Positions 47,696-59,439 of a stretch of 64,000 nt of DNA are shown piece after piece. This DNA is from Bubalus kerabau (lineage: Eukaryota; Chordata; Mammalia; Artiodactyla; Bovidae): assembly GCF_029407905.1 (NCBI RefSeq), contig NC_073625.1, forward strand, positions 167,420,240 to 167,484,239, read 5' to 3'. Every line of letters begins with the position of its first letter. The first letter of the stretch is position 1. Made by a program: the position numbers and the translations under genes. The notes under the pieces are model-generated. The model ran no database searches, had not been told where the DNA came from, and saw nothing but the letters and a program-made list of their open reading frames with translations.

Positions 47696-47708
47696 GTAGA
47701 CCATGGAA

Positions 47709-47714
47709 AATAAA
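47709..47714 (+). terminator. Polyadenylation signal of the solo LTR
   Basis: AATAAA occurs within GGAAAATAAAGAATTGGG, just downstream of the TATA box, as expected for an LTR with a very short R region. Confidence 0.75.
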
Positions 47715-48123
47715 GAATTGGGATCAGTTTCTCAAAATACTGGTCTCCCCATGTCGCTTTCTCTCTCTCAAACTCTGGCTGAGTATCCATCTGGAGTGCG
47801 GAACCCACCAAGCTTACTAATTTTGCCTCGGCTTCTAAGATCCGACCGGGGAGGCCTCAGTGTCTCCTCTCCTTCAGGAGAACGGAAGGATGCCTGCAGC
47901 CTACGTAAGTGGTGCAAACTTCTTGTCTTGAAGTTTTATTGGTTTCCCGCGTAAACCAAGCTACTCAGCCTCTTTTCTCCACTGAATTTTCCTACTGAGC
48001 TATCCTCATTCTATTACTCTTTACATCTCTAATTAATATCTAATTGAAGCTATTGTATCCTGATCCTCGCCAACTCCGTCCCCGCTTCGAACTCCCTGGA
48101 TCAGCCGGGGCTGGACCTTGGCA

Positions 48124-48330
48124 GGCCAGATCATTCAGAAAATAGTTTTGTGACAGCTGGCTAATTATATAGGACAAAAATTAGATCCCTAACTCCTGCC
48201 ATAAGAAAAACTGCAGATTACCATTTTTGGATATTAAAACACTAGACCTAGTGAATAAATATATCTTGTAGTGGGAAAAGCACTTACAAACAGGCTATTT
48301 TTACAGAAAATCATATTGTAAAAGAGTAGT
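48124..48330 (+). mobile_element. Old L1 ORF2 fragment, right part
   Basis: GACAGCTGGCTAATTATATA, TTAGATCCCTAACTCCTGCC and GATATTAAAACAC continue the L1 that starts at 46400. Confidence 0.65.
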
Positions 48331-49803
48331 AGATCTGATTATGGAATAGGGCCAGATAAATGTGATTAATTTGAGATTCTGTTTAGTTTAGGCAACCCAG
48401 CTCTTCTAGACCATCAAAGAGGAGCTTGTAATTTTGTCAGCCCAATTTAATCTGCCATTCCTTTTTAGAGGAGTTGCATATTTTTCTTTGGAAAGAGTCA
48501 ATGTTATAATAAACTTGAGAGCAAGAGAGTGCACACACTGAGAGCTGGGGAAGTGCTTAAATGGTAGAGGAGGAAAGAAGTGGGGAAGGGAGAGAGAATT
48601 GAAAAGAGGGGGTGGGGGGAATGGAGGGGAGAAGGAAAGGAAAGCTCAAGCTCAAAGATCTTGACTGTGAAAAAGTTTGTTTTGGAAGGTTTATAGCGTA
48701 TGCCACTCAGACAGCTGCCATGTTTGAATTAGACTGGGCAAAAGAACTAACTCCAGGCTATGATATATGGGGTGAAAACCCATCCAGAGCTTCATGCTTT
48801 AGTGCAGGGGTGCAAATACCTCAATATATGTCTTATCTCCAGTGTGTGGAAGAGAAAGATGAGTTTGGAATCAAGTGTCACCCTTGGTATCCCTCACTTT
48901 ACTTCCACCATCATCCAAATGACTTAGTTTCCTAGCCATCTATACTTGGAATATTCCCTTTCACACAGCTCTTGATATTCACTTCAAACACTTTTCAGTT
49001 GCATGGAAATGTTATGGTAGAGCAGAATGACTTGCTTACAGATCCATATTATTTCGGAGATGGCCCTATAGGTAAATTCTTCCTCTTAGGTAGAAAGAAC
49101 CACAGATGGAGTCAAGTAAGTCCTAGAGGGGCTTACTAAACTAGTGAGTTCACCAGAGTCTGCTATTTCTTTTGAAACTGTATGAACATGATATACCAAA
49201 TGAAAGCCAAAGGCCGAAGTCTCATCTCAATGGAATCTGTGGTTTTAGACTCATGAAACTTATTTAGGTGAAACTTGGGTTTCCCACAGCTGTGCCTGAA
49301 ACTTCCCATGGCAAGGAAGTTACATCATTGCAGGCAGCTTAGCAAATGCATCTACTTAATTTATTACTATGTTCAGCTCTGTCAGCAGAGAAAAGAATTA
49401 ACATAAACCTATTAAACCACTGTTATATGATAATAAATCAAAACATTCATTTAAAAGGCTGATTTTAGAAACATAGATAGAATATAAATGTGGGATGATG
49501 CTACATTTAACAAATATTTAAAGGGAGGAATACTGAGAAAGTACATTCTTTACAAAATGATTCCTTATTTATGGCCACTACTAGAATAACAGCAGTATCA
49601 TCCTATCATGGCTCATTTTAGAAAAATTTTATAAATTTTAGCATTATAATTTGAAACATTGTGAAATTAAATAGCAAAAATGTTTCTGATGCAAAGTTTA
49701 TAGAAAAGCAAACTTTTATGTTAAAGTGTATGCTGGTAGAGCAGGGTGATAATAAAGTGAATGTTAAATAGAATAGAGTGAAATCAGTGAGTGTAAGAAT
49801 TGA
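48331..49803. other. Unassigned sequence
   Basis: No repeat family is recognised. The frame 48612-48935 (107 codons) starts in a purine-rich tract and shows no domain, codon signal or splice context that I can support as a gene. Confidence 0.5.
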
Positions 49804-50923
49804 TCAGTTCAGTTCAGTCACTCAGTTGTGTCCGACTCTTTGCGACCCCATGAATTGCAGCACACCAGGCCTCCCTGTCCATCACCAACTCCCGGAGTTC
49901 ACTCAAACTCACGTCCATCAAGTCGGGGATGCCATCCAGCCATCTCATTCTCTGTCATCCCCTTTTCCTCCTGCCCCCAGTCCCTCCTAGCATCAGAGTC
50001 TTTTCCACTGAGTCTTTGCATGAGGTGGACAAAGTACTGGAGTTTCAGTTTTAGCATCATTCCTTCCAAGGAACACCCAGGACTGATCTCCTTTACAATG
50101 GACTGTTTGGATCTCCTTGCAGTCCAAGGGACTCTCAAGAGTCTTCTCCAACACCACAGTTCAAAAGCTTCAATTCTTCGGCGCTCAGCCTTCTTCACGG
50201 TACAACTCTCACATCCATACATGACCACAGGAAAAACCATAGCCTTGACTAGACAGATCTTTGTTGGCAAAGTAATGTCTCTGCTTTTGAATATGCTATC
50301 TAGGTTGGTCATAACTTTTCTTCCAAGGAGTAAGCATCTTTTAATTTCATGGTTGCAATCACCATCTGCAGTGATTTTGGAGTCCCAAAAAATAAAGTCT
50401 GAGACTGTTTCCACTGTTTCCCCATCTATTTGCCATGAAGTGATGGAACCAGATTCCATGACCTTAGTTTTCTGAATGTTGAGCTTTAAGCCAACTTTTT
50501 CACTCTCCTCTTTCACTTTCATCAAGAGGCTTTTTAGTTCCTCTTCACTTTCTGCCATAAGGATGGTGTCATCTGCATATCTGAGGTTATTGATATTTCT
50601 CCTGGCAATCTTGATTCCAGCTTGTGTTTCTTCCAGCCCAGCGTTTCTCATGATGTACTCTGCTTATAAGTTAAATAAGAAGGGTGACAATATACAGCCT
50701 TGACATACTCCTTTTCCTATTTGGAAGCAGTCTGTTGTTCCATGTCCAGTTCTAACCGTTGCTTCCTGACCTGCATATAGGTTTCTCAAGAGGCAGATCA
50801 GGTGGTCTGGTATTCCCATCTCTCTCAGAATTTTCCACAGTTTATTGTGATACACACAGTCAAAGGCTTTGGCATAGTCAATAAAGCAGAAATAGATGTT
50901 TTTCTGGAACTCTTTTGCTTTTT
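49804..50923 (-). mobile_element. BovB LINE, 1.1-kb copy
   Basis: The copy runs from the reversed tail (CAGTTCAGTTCAGTCACTCA) to the region encoding the FQK...FDCV part of the reverse transcriptase. ATTGAT adjoins both ends (about 49798 and 50927) and may be a short target duplication. Confidence 0.96.
49899..50855 (-). pseudogene. BovB reverse transcriptase C-terminal part, one stop codon
   Basis: A single minus-strand frame reads from the HNKLWKILREMGIPDH region (50855) through GVCQGCILSPFLFNL, the YADD box (NNLRYADDTI) and VMYGCESCTVKKAERR to 49899. The only in-frame break is a TAA at about 50664-50666, where related copies have Tyr. The last 30 or so codons are lost to a frameshift. The N-terminal part is missing. 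Confidence 0.9.
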
Positions 50924-52175
50924 TGATTGATAGTAGTGTTGTTTAATAGCATATTAGAGATTTGTTTTTAGTTGTAGTTGTAATATTTGATGTAAATTTC
51001 ATTTTTTGGGTTATTTCAATCACTGGAACTAATAGATTAATTATTAAAAATAAGCTTTAGTCGTAGACATTTTACAATTGCCACATGATGTCACAGAATT
51101 GAAATTTGAACAAGTCACTTCACCTTCATGAACTTCAATTTTCACTTTTATTGAATAAGGGTATGGGCTAGTTCACCTGTGAGTTTCTTCTCACCTATAA
51201 ACTTGAATAATTCCAAAGGTCTTTGAGGACACGGAGTGCATTGTACATCCTGGCTTTGCTGTAACCAACGAAGAAACTCAAAGCAAAACAGAAATTCAGA
51301 GTTTCTCAGGACATTTATGTTTTGGTTCATTGAATGGGATTTCTACTACTATAGTGCATTCTAAGGGACATCTTTTTAAACAGATTTTAACATTTATCAA
51401 ATTGGGATTTTACTTGTGATGGAAAGCTATAGTTCAACCTCTAAGAGGATTTTTCCTTATAGTTACATAAAATAGGGACTTAATTTATTCTTTGTGGAGT
51501 TTTAGAGTTGATGAAATTTAGAAAATGTCAGGTGGAATGCTGTGTGCTGAGAATAACTGGTGCCTGTAATGGATAAAGATTCCATTCTAAACACATAACC
51601 ACATGAAGTGTTAAAACTGCCACAGTGTTATATATGCCCTGAGATCACAGCAACACAATGTACCCTCATTTACCACCAGCCTCACTTCTACCATCTACTG
51701 AGACTGTTCCTCCAAATAAATTTCTGCTGAATTGTATATACTTCCAGACAATAGAATAATTTTAATGTACCATTTCTAGAATAAAATATATATTGATGAA
51801 GTACTCATGTGGCCTGAATGAGAAAACAATTGGGAGCACTTTCTTTCTCAGAATATTTGCCAACAATTAAATGCCATTTGTCCTGCTTCTGCCCCCAATT
51901 TAGTGTTCATTTCATGGGTCAATTTAATCCTCATCTGACCCTTTAAAAATGTTCACAGTTTATGTTATTCATTGTCCCAATCTATAAGTAGTTATCACCT
52001 TACAACATTTTTCTAATTTCTCAAAAATAATTTTGGTTTCACTGTATTTCACTGTGGACTTGTATTCATAAATGAAGCTAGTTGCAGAATTATCCTTTTC
52101 CTTGGGAACCATAGCAAAGCATGAGTTCCATAGTTGCTTTCATTCAACAGATATATTTTGAGGGCCTACTATATA
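50924..52175. other. Unassigned sequence with a possible MIR at 51085-51190
   Basis: GAACAAGTCACTTCACCTTC followed by TTTATTGAATAAGGGTATGG resembles a plus-strand MIR core. The rest is unassigned. No LTR is visible although a retroviral env remnant lies to the right. Confidence 0.5.
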
Positions 52176-52312
52176 CTGAAAGTGAAAGTGAAGTGAAGAC
52201 GCTCAGTCATGTCCGACTCTTCATGATCCCATGGACTGCAGCCTACCAGCCTCCTCCGTCCATGGGATTTTCCAGGCAAGAGTACTGGAGTGGGTTGCCG
52301 TTGCCTTCTAGA
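52176..52312 (-). mobile_element. BovA monomer SINE
   Basis: A GAAAGTGAAAGTGAAGTGAA tail, then GCTCAGTCATGTCCGACTCT and GCAAGAGTACTGGAGTGGGT, give a single reversed BovA monomer, half of a Bov-A2. Confidence 0.9.
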
Positions 52313-52319
52313 GTTACAC

Positions 52320-52834
52320 TGTTAAAATCATTGATCATATATCGAACTATACATTTGATCAACTGCTTCAAGTCTAGTCATCATTTCCATTAAAGGCTCA
52401 GTCATATACTTGGTAATACAAGAAATAATAATCTTGTGAAAGAAGCAAAATACAAATAGTATAGTTAATAACATTAGTTTAATTAAAAGTAAATATTTTA
52501 GCCATGAGCCTCCCACACCAGTTTTTTTTTAAAGATTGTCAAGACTAGGGAATGGGTCACTTAGAGCAGAAATCTGATTTTTCATGTGGTTCAAATGTGT
52601 TACATTAAAGGATTTATCAGGTACAAAAATACAGTATTCAATTTGAATTATAGCACAGATATCTCCCTGAGATGCTGTAAGGTGTCAAGAGTCTTGCAGT
52701 TGTGTAGCACTGCCTTTCTCATCATAGAGATCTCAGAATTCAATAGGCTAGTAGCCCGGTTACTATCATTTAAAGCTTATGAAAGTTGTCGAGGCTTAGA
52801 TATGGTCAGTTACATACCCCAACCCCATTGAAGG

Positions 52835-52879
<45 letters not shown>

Positions 52880-53690
52880 GCTGCTAAATGGTCATACCAG
52901 TAGAATACAGATCTTTGACCCATTGAGATCATACCAATGGTAGATTGGTTGGGATTACCTGTAATTTGTTAACATGTATGACCTTAAATTCATGGGAATC
53001 CCAGGCTACACCTTCGTATCATCCGCGTAGATAAATTAGTGCCACAAATCCACTGAGTTCCATACCAATCACTCTCTCTAAGGGTAGTAACAGGCATAGT
53101 TCATAAAGCACCCAGCCTTGTCTCATAATTACCAGGTTGATCATTTTTCGTATGATTTAACCATTCCCAACATAGAGGAGCCTTTAAACTTAAATGACCA
53201 TAGCCTGGTGTTAACCATGTAGATCCTCCCCATAACTGTAGGAGTTTTCCTTTTAATAGATGAGAAGTTAATCTTTTATTGAGACTTAGCTCATCATTCC
53301 GATTGAGTTTATATGACCCTAAGAGAAAACTTAAATCTATGGTCAGCCTCAGAGCAGGTATTTTTAATTGGACAGGTGAGAGGATCCCATCTAGAATTAT
53401 TATGAATAGATAGAACAGGACTGAACACTCATCTAAAACAAATTTCCTAGGGGGTATCCAATCAGAGCCCTAAAGAACAGAAATCCACCAAGGTAACCCA
53501 GAATAGGCACAGGTAATTGGCCACAACCCAACAATTGGATTGAGTTTTAAACTAGCATAGAATCATGTCCATGTGTTTCCTATTAGTACTGAATAAAGCA
53601 TACAGAATTTACATAAGGTTTTATTAAGTGGAAGATAGTGTAATTAACTATTCCCACATTGTTAGGCATTTAGGCATTTCTCCATAAGGA
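52320..53690 (-). pseudogene. Endogenous retrovirus env remnant
   Basis: The minus strand encodes env-like patches. The frame 52328-52516 (62 codons) has a hydrophobic membrane anchor (LLLIKLMLLTILFVFCFF) followed by a short cytoplasmic tail. Upstream in the same frame, 52631-52657 reads C-six residues-Tyr-Cys, a decayed form of the CX6CC motif of retroviral transmembrane subunits, with NVTHL further on. Surface-subunit patches at about 53035-53205 (WICGTN; LSLKAPLCW) lie in another frame. Several stops, frameshifts and a (CA)n expansion break it. No pol or LTR is found beside it. Confidence 0.68.
52837..52878. repeat. (CA)n microsatellite inside the env remnant
   Basis: About 20 uninterrupted CA units follow AAGGCATA. 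Confidence 0.98.
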
Positions 53691-53701
53691 AATCTCTCTG
53701 A

Positions 53702-53772
53702 TATCTACTTTCCTTCCTTCCTTTTTTCCTCCCTCCCTCTTTTTCTTCTTTCATTCTTCCCTTCTTTCCTTT
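53702..53772. repeat. Polypyrimidine (CCTT)n-like tract
   Basis: About 70 bp are almost purely C and T. A run of ten G follows at 53839-53848. Confidence 0.9.
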
Positions 53773-55428
53773 ATATTAATTCCATAGGATAAATTACCAA
53801 AGATAGAATTGATTCTCAAAGACGTGAACAGTTTTTATGGGGGGGGGGTAAATGGGGTCTTAATTTACAGTTATACATTTTAGTGTTTTGATATAAAATG
53901 ATTATTTGCTCAAACAAAATGATAAAAATTATGCCACTGTTTGACTGGTAAGATTTAAGATGGAGCTAAAAAGATATTTTAATTATATATGGGATCTGTA
54001 TAAATAATTTGTTTGAATTGTTTATATTATATTAACTATTGTGAATAAGTGCTCCCAGTTAAAAATATAGCTTTAGTTCTTAAAGAGTTAAAAGACATGG
54101 GGTTTAACTATTGAATACCTAGAACTAATAAGATAAAATGATCAAATGAGAATGTAACATGACTTTTAGAAATGCCACTTAACCAAAGTCAGCAGCATTA
54201 TGGAAAATGGAGAAATGTTCACTGCCAAGGAAACTTAAACTTTGAACAAGCCCTGGAAGACATTCTCTTGGAACTGATCCTAATTTTGCAAAGGGATGTA
54301 ACAGATGATCTGAGAAGTCCTTTATTTTCTGGGACACTATAAGAAAATGATAATTCGTTTTTCCATTGTAGTACATAGGGATTTAGAAACATTACTCATA
54401 CCCATCATCTGTTCATTGATGAAAGATTAAAATCCTTATAAACATGCACATGTATGTGAGCATCATACATTCCTTATTAACTGTTTCTGATGTGAGCATC
54501 CCTTTCTGGTATAACCACCTTCAGAGCTTTATGGACATTCTTTCTAGTCATTCCCATGGGGTCTGGGCATGAACACACCAGTTACCTCTTTCAGCAGACA
54601 ATAAAAATGAACAACTAGTTAATGCGACAGCTTAATTTTTTTAAAAAAGATATAAAATCAAATTTACAAGTCAATTAAGCCATTAGGAAAGGACAGAAAA
54701 CAGTAGTTTTAAAAACTATTTCAATCTCTAAGAGGATATTGATCATAGATTCTGTAGTACTTCCCCTTTAACATGGTAAATTGGTCTGTTTCATTCTTTA
54801 TTAAGAACAGAAATAAAGGCTATGTATTTAACATTTTCAAATATATATTTTTGCTACAGTGATATTAGTTCTTGAACCACTAAGATTTGTGTGTGTGTGT
54901 TTGTATAACATTCAGTATTATCAGTGTTATGAGAGAGAAGCAACTAAGATAGCAAATTTCAGCAGGGAATAGTGCCTATACAAATATGCCATGTAAAGCA
55001 GTATCAGAGAGAAGTATGTTAAAAAATAAAGAAAATTATAAACCAGTATATTCTAAATAGCCTATTAGTATGGTCAATTTTACCTTTAATAATTTACCAT
55101 TAAAAGTTATATAATCCAATCTTAAAGTGGACATTTTCATATAATCCTAATTTAACTTCATGACAAGAAATTCTGATGTGAACCATTTAGAGATGTTGCA
55201 TATGACTCCATAACTAACTGCAGAAATAGACTATGGATGAGATATCTCTAAACAGTGGGTAGATCTCAGCATACTCCAGCATCTAGAACAAAACTAGTGT
55301 TTGTACCCTGCTCTTTTTCTGAGAGTTCATCGCCACATTCAGTCACTATTTGGAAGAATTCTGTATGTGTCACTCTAGCTTTCTGAAAGTCTTGACTGTG
55401 TATTTATTGTGTGATTAGGAGGCAATAG
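53773..55428. other. Unassigned AT-rich sequence
   Basis: No gene or repeat family is recognised. A short (TG)n lies near 54888-54901. Confidence 0.5.
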
Positions 55429-55438
55429 CACACAATAT

Positions 55439-55721
55439 GGAGAAGGCAATGGCACCCCACTCCAGTACTCTTGCCTGGAAAATCCCGTGGACAGAGGAGC
55501 CTGGTAGGCTGCAGTGCATGGGGTCGAGAAGAGTCCGACACGACTGAACGACTTCACTTTCACTTTTCACTTTCCTGCATTGGATAAGGAAATGGCAACC
55601 CACTCCAGTGCTCTTGCCTGGAGAATCCCAGGGACGGAGGAGCCTGGTGGGCTACTGTCTATGGGGTCGCACAGAGTCGGACACGACTGAAGCGACTTAA
55701 CAGCAGCAGCAGCAGCAGCAA
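55439..55721 (+). mobile_element. Bov-A2 SINE dimer with 10-bp target duplication
   Basis: Two BovA monomers with a CACTTTCACTTTTCACTTTC linker and an AGC-repeat tail are flanked by CACACAATAT at 55429-55438 and 55722-55731. Confidence 0.96.
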
Positions 55722-55731
55722 CACACAATAT

Positions 55732-56619
55732 TGTCGGTAGGAGTGTGAGTTAGATTTCTGAATGTAGAACACTGTTTTACTTGAAAGTACAATCGTAGAA
55801 GTGCCTTTGGTTATGCCTTTAAACAGAATTGTGTCAGATAACTGTGGCAAAGATATGTCTCTCAAATGAGAAGCCAGACATTGTGAGGAAGGTCACAGAA
55901 TTTGACTAGAAAGTGGAAACTTGATCCTCTGGTTTCAGATGTTCAGAAAACAAACTAAAGAGCAAAACTCTTTTTGGAAAGTGGAGGTAAAGATATCACC
56001 TTCCACTTCCATCTGTGCTACTGCAGATTTCTCCTCTGGCTTCAGATTCTAAACTCTGGCTTTGTTCTTGCTCTCCTCATCCAACCTGCATTCAAAGACC
56101 CAGTTCTGACCCAGCTTATCTTCAGTCTCTCCCAGTCACTACACATCACTGAACATGGTATTGTCATTTCTAGTGACTGTCATATACTCCATCTTTCTTC
56201 ACTTTGCCACTTCAAATTCTGTATTTCAGCCATTCTGGGTACCGGCAGTTCCTAAGGTGCAGCCTGCTCAGGACACTGCATGTGCTGCTTTCTTTGGGTA
56301 CCAAAGACCACTGGGCTGTAATCTGTAGAAACCTCAATACACTCTGTCCTAGTCAATACATATACTATCCTACATATCAGGACATTCAGAACAACTCTCT
56401 ACAACAAAGAATTTACTTGACAATGTTATCAAGGACTCAGGCTTTTTTTTTTTCCACCTCCCCTCTGTTGTCTTAAGTCATTACTCTTTTTGTTCAAGCT
56501 GGAGACAAAACGGCTGCAACAATTTCAGGACCAAGTTACAGCACAAAAAGGCAAATAACAGAAGAGAGTCAGAATTTGGTCATATGCTCATTCCAGAACC
56601 ACTGGAATTATCCTTAGAC
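55732..56619. other. Unassigned sequence
   Basis: No gene or repeat family is recognised; the frames at 55974-56255 and 56204-56476 overlap and show no domain. Confidence 0.5.
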
Positions 56620-56754
56620 CTGTGATTCTCAACAGGGGGTGATCTTGTCCCCCAGCATTTAGCAATGTGTACAGATAATCTTGGCTGTCACAAGTGAGAG
56701 GAAACAAAAAATTATCCAGGACAAGATATCAAGAGTGTCATGGTTGAGAAATTC
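56620..56754 (+). mobile_element. MER20 (hAT-Charlie) DNA transposon fragment
   Basis: GATTCTCAACAGGGGGTGAT, then CCCCCAGCATTTAGCAATGT, AATTATCCAGGACAAGATAT and GGTTGAGAAATTCT match MER20 from end to end, with an internal deletion. Confidence 0.88.
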
Positions 56755-56937
56755 TACCTTAGACAATCAGAATCACTCATGAATCTGGGGATTGGGTTTG
56801 CTTCTTCTGAAGAATATAGTTGTTTATGGGAGAAGTGGATGTCTCAGCAAAACAAGAGTTCTACTAAGAAGGAATAAGAATGGCAAAAATGTTGGCTTTG
56901 TAACTAACAGTGTCTACTATGACCAACCTGGGTGGTT

Positions 56938-57082
56938 CTTTCTTTCTTTCTTCCTTTCCTGCACTGCATGGCATGTGGGATCTTAGTTCCCCCACCAGCC
57001 GGATGTGCTGTGCTCCCTGTGTTGGAAATGCAGAGTCTTAACAACCGGACCACCAGGGAAGTTCCTGGGATGTCCACTTTAT
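56938..57082 (-). mobile_element. CHR-type tRNA-derived SINE
   Basis: The plus strand starts with TTCTTTCTTTCTTTCTTCC (the reversed tail), then GCATGTGGGATCTTAGTTCC, and ends with GGACCACCAGGGAAGTTCCT, the reversed tRNA-like head. This is the cetartiodactyl CHR group, distinct from Bov-tA. CCTGGG on both sides may be a short duplication. Confidence 0.85.
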
Positions 57083-57134
57083 GCTCTTCATTGGTTGTCC
57101 AACTCATATGTATTCTATAGACGGTACTTTGAAC

Positions 57135-57440
57135 AGTTTTATTAAAGTATATAGTTGATTTACAATGTTGTATTAGCTTCTGGCATACAGCAAAGTGATT
57201 CAGTTACACATACATATGTGTGTCTATACACATATATATTCTTTTTTGTATTCTTTTACATTATGGTTTATTACAGAACATTGAATATAGTTCCCTGTGC
57301 TATATAGTAGGACCTTGTTGTTTATCTATTTTATGTATATATATAACAGTTTGTATCTGCTAATCTCAAACTCCTAATTTACCCCTCCCACATTCCTTTC
57401 CCCTTTAGTAAACCACGAGCTTGTTTTCTATTAATATGTA
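57135..57440 (-). mobile_element. L1 3' UTR, 5'-truncated copy
   Basis: AGTATATAGTTGATTTACAA, CAGCAAAGTGATTCAGTTAC, ATAGTTCCCTGTGCTATATA and CCTAATTTACCCCTCCCACA give the same reversed 3' UTR as at 9888-10266. Confidence 0.88.
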
Positions 57441-57626
57441 GAAACAGGACTTTCTTTAGGAGACTTCTTTGAGTATAGTCCCCTCTTGCCAATTACTTTC
57501 CCCTGCCTGGACTATTTTCTATGCAGTAGGAAGTGTACTACTTCATAGTATTACACGCAACGCTTGAATTTTGATTATTCTTTACTTTTCCAAAACTTTC
57601 ACTAGTGTGTAATATCTTTAGATGGT

Positions 57627-57836
57627 GGTGGTGGTTTAGTCGTCAAGTTGTGTCCGACTCCTGCGACCCCATAGACTGTAGCCCACCACTCTCCTCTGTC
57701 CATGGGATTCTCCAGGCAAGAATACTGGAGTGGGTTGCCATTTCCTTCTCCACGGGATATTCTCGACCCAGGAATCAAACCTGGGTCTCCTGCATTACAG
57801 GCAGATGATTTACCAACTGAGCATGAGGAAAGCCCC
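57627..57836 (-). mobile_element. Bov-tA SINE with 16-bp target duplication
   Basis: The reversed SINE is flanked by AATATCTTTAGATGGT at 57611-57626 and 57837-57852, the longest perfect duplication in the window. The tail carries a GGTGGTGGTGG patch. Confidence 0.97.
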
Positions 57837-57852
57837 AATATCTTTAGATGGT

Positions 57853-58400
57853 AGGGACTATATCCTTTTCATGTCAAGAGGTCCATCAAAAAGCAGCATG
57901 TATGACAAATAGTGTGTGAGTAAATGTGGGACTATCCAAGGAAGAAGATGAATCACATCCCTAAATTTATCACCTTGTGACCTAAATCTATGGGCAGTTC
58001 CCGAAGTTTCAGAAGTCTGGCTTTGGAACCTAGAATCTGACAAAACACGAAGGTGTCCCTGATCTATATCTGGTCTCGACTTTCCACCACTACTTCTCAG
58101 ATGGCTACTAATTGTGTTGACTCTTCTGTGTACAGCACACATGACATGATAGCCTCTAGCAGCATGACAATATCCTAAGACGCCAGTCTTTTCTCTACTG
58201 AGGGAAGGTGTCTTTGGCTTTTGGTGAATACTCTTAGTAACAAAGGGAAAAACAGAAGAAATGTGCACAAGAATCAGTAAATGTTAACCTGTAAGAATTC
58301 TATAGGAAAATTGGAATTTTGCCAAATTTCTCTTTATTTTACTTTGGTACTTTACTTACCAGTTAGTAGGAAGTGGAAAAAGAATATTTCGACTTGTAGT
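57853..58400. other. Unassigned sequence with a 136-codon minus-strand frame
   Basis: The minus-strand frame 57858-58268 is the longest in the window that does not lie in a recognised repeat. Its composition is mixed rather than low-complexity, but I recognise no domain. It could be chance or a fragment of a processed pseudogene. I do not call it a gene. Confidence 0.4.
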
Positions 58401-58412
58401 AGGTACTTCAAT

Positions 58413-58697
58413 CGGAGAAGGCAATGGCACCCCACTCCGGTACTCTTGCCTGGAAAATCCCATGGACGGAGGAGCCTGGCGGGCTACAGTCCATGGGGTC
58501 GCTAAGAGTCGGACATGACTGAGCGACTTCACTTTCACTTTTCACGTTCATGCATTGGAGAAGGAAATGGCAACCCACTCCAGTGTTCTTGCCTGGAGAA
58601 TCCCAGGGACGGGGGAGCCTGGTGGGCTGCCGTCTATGGGGTCGCACAGAGTCGGACACGACTGACGTGACTTAGCAGCAGCAGCAGCAGCAGCAGC
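58413..58697 (+). mobile_element. Bov-A2 SINE dimer with 12-bp target duplication
   Basis: Well preserved BovA monomers end in (AGC)n and are flanked by AGGTACTTCAAT at 58401-58412 and 58698-58709. Confidence 0.97.
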
Positions 58698-58709
58698 AGG
58701 TACTTCAAT

Positions 58710-59439
58710 TATATACTGAAAGAATCAATTGCTATTCTTTATTGAAGTAATGAAAACACCATTTTTATTTGAAGTTAATCTGATAAGAATGTAAATAGCT
58801 ATGTTTCATGCTCTTCCATAGGAGTTCTATTTTTGAAAACAATAATATCAAAGTGTATGTTTCCTTTCAAAACATGAGGATTCATAATACATTTGTATTC
58901 ACATAATTTTTATAGTATATCAGAAAGCAGAATATATTCTCAGTAAAACAGCAGGGAAAAAATAAAAAAAAACTCAATGTAATTAAGGTGATGTGTTAGA
59001 GATTCATATGAACTTGTCAATGTATATTCTGCATTCAGGGGTCTGTAAGATGATATAAAGTCTTCTTAGGCAGAAAGTTTTAATAAAGACACAAACCAAT
59101 TTAGCATATTACTGAGAGAAAATATTAACATTAAGGGAAAGGAAGTACATATAAAATTTATTTTTAGTGCACTATTTAAAATTCTTCTGTGTGTGTGTGT
59201 GTGTGTGGCACACTTAATCTAACACTCTTTGAAAGAATTCATTTTAGAATCTTTAGGTCAAATACCACTGGCTTTCATAAACACCATAGGATTTTTAGTC
59301 ACTTTTCTCCAGTCACAGTTCATTTTTCTCCAACTCTTTATAAATTCTCCAACCATTATAATTTTGCTTACACCACTCACTTTCTCTAGAGCTCCTGAAA
59401 TAGTCTTCTGATGGCTCACCCTTCTTCCATTCTTGTTCT
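58710..59439. other. Unassigned AT-rich sequence with (TG)n
   Basis: A (TG)n of about ten units lies at 59188-59208. No gene or repeat family is recognised. Confidence 0.5.

Larger units (their letters stand above)
46811..48123 (+). mobile_element. Solo LTR of a bovine-type endogenous betaretrovirus
   Basis: The unit starts TGTTGGGAGCCGGCGTGAGG and ends CTGGACCTTGGCA, that is TG...CA over 1313 bp. It carries a TATA box (47689-47695) and a polyadenylation signal (47709-47714) 14 bp later, which fits the short R region of betaretroviral LTRs. I recognise it as a BTLTR1-like bovine ERVK LTR. No gag, pol or env adjoins it, so it is a solo LTR. The flanks (GGCTGA left, GGCCAG right) do not form a clean 6-bp duplication. 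It is inserted in an old L1. Confidence 0.9.

Noticed and set aside
47703..47954. An 83-codon frame downstream of a TATA box
   Set aside because: It lies wholly inside the solo LTR, right after the polyadenylation signal. LTR sequence of this type is not known to encode a protein here.
48612..48935. A 107-codon plus-strand frame as a possible exon or small gene
   Set aside because: It begins in a purine-rich low-complexity tract, has no recognisable domain, and no splice or promoter context I can support.
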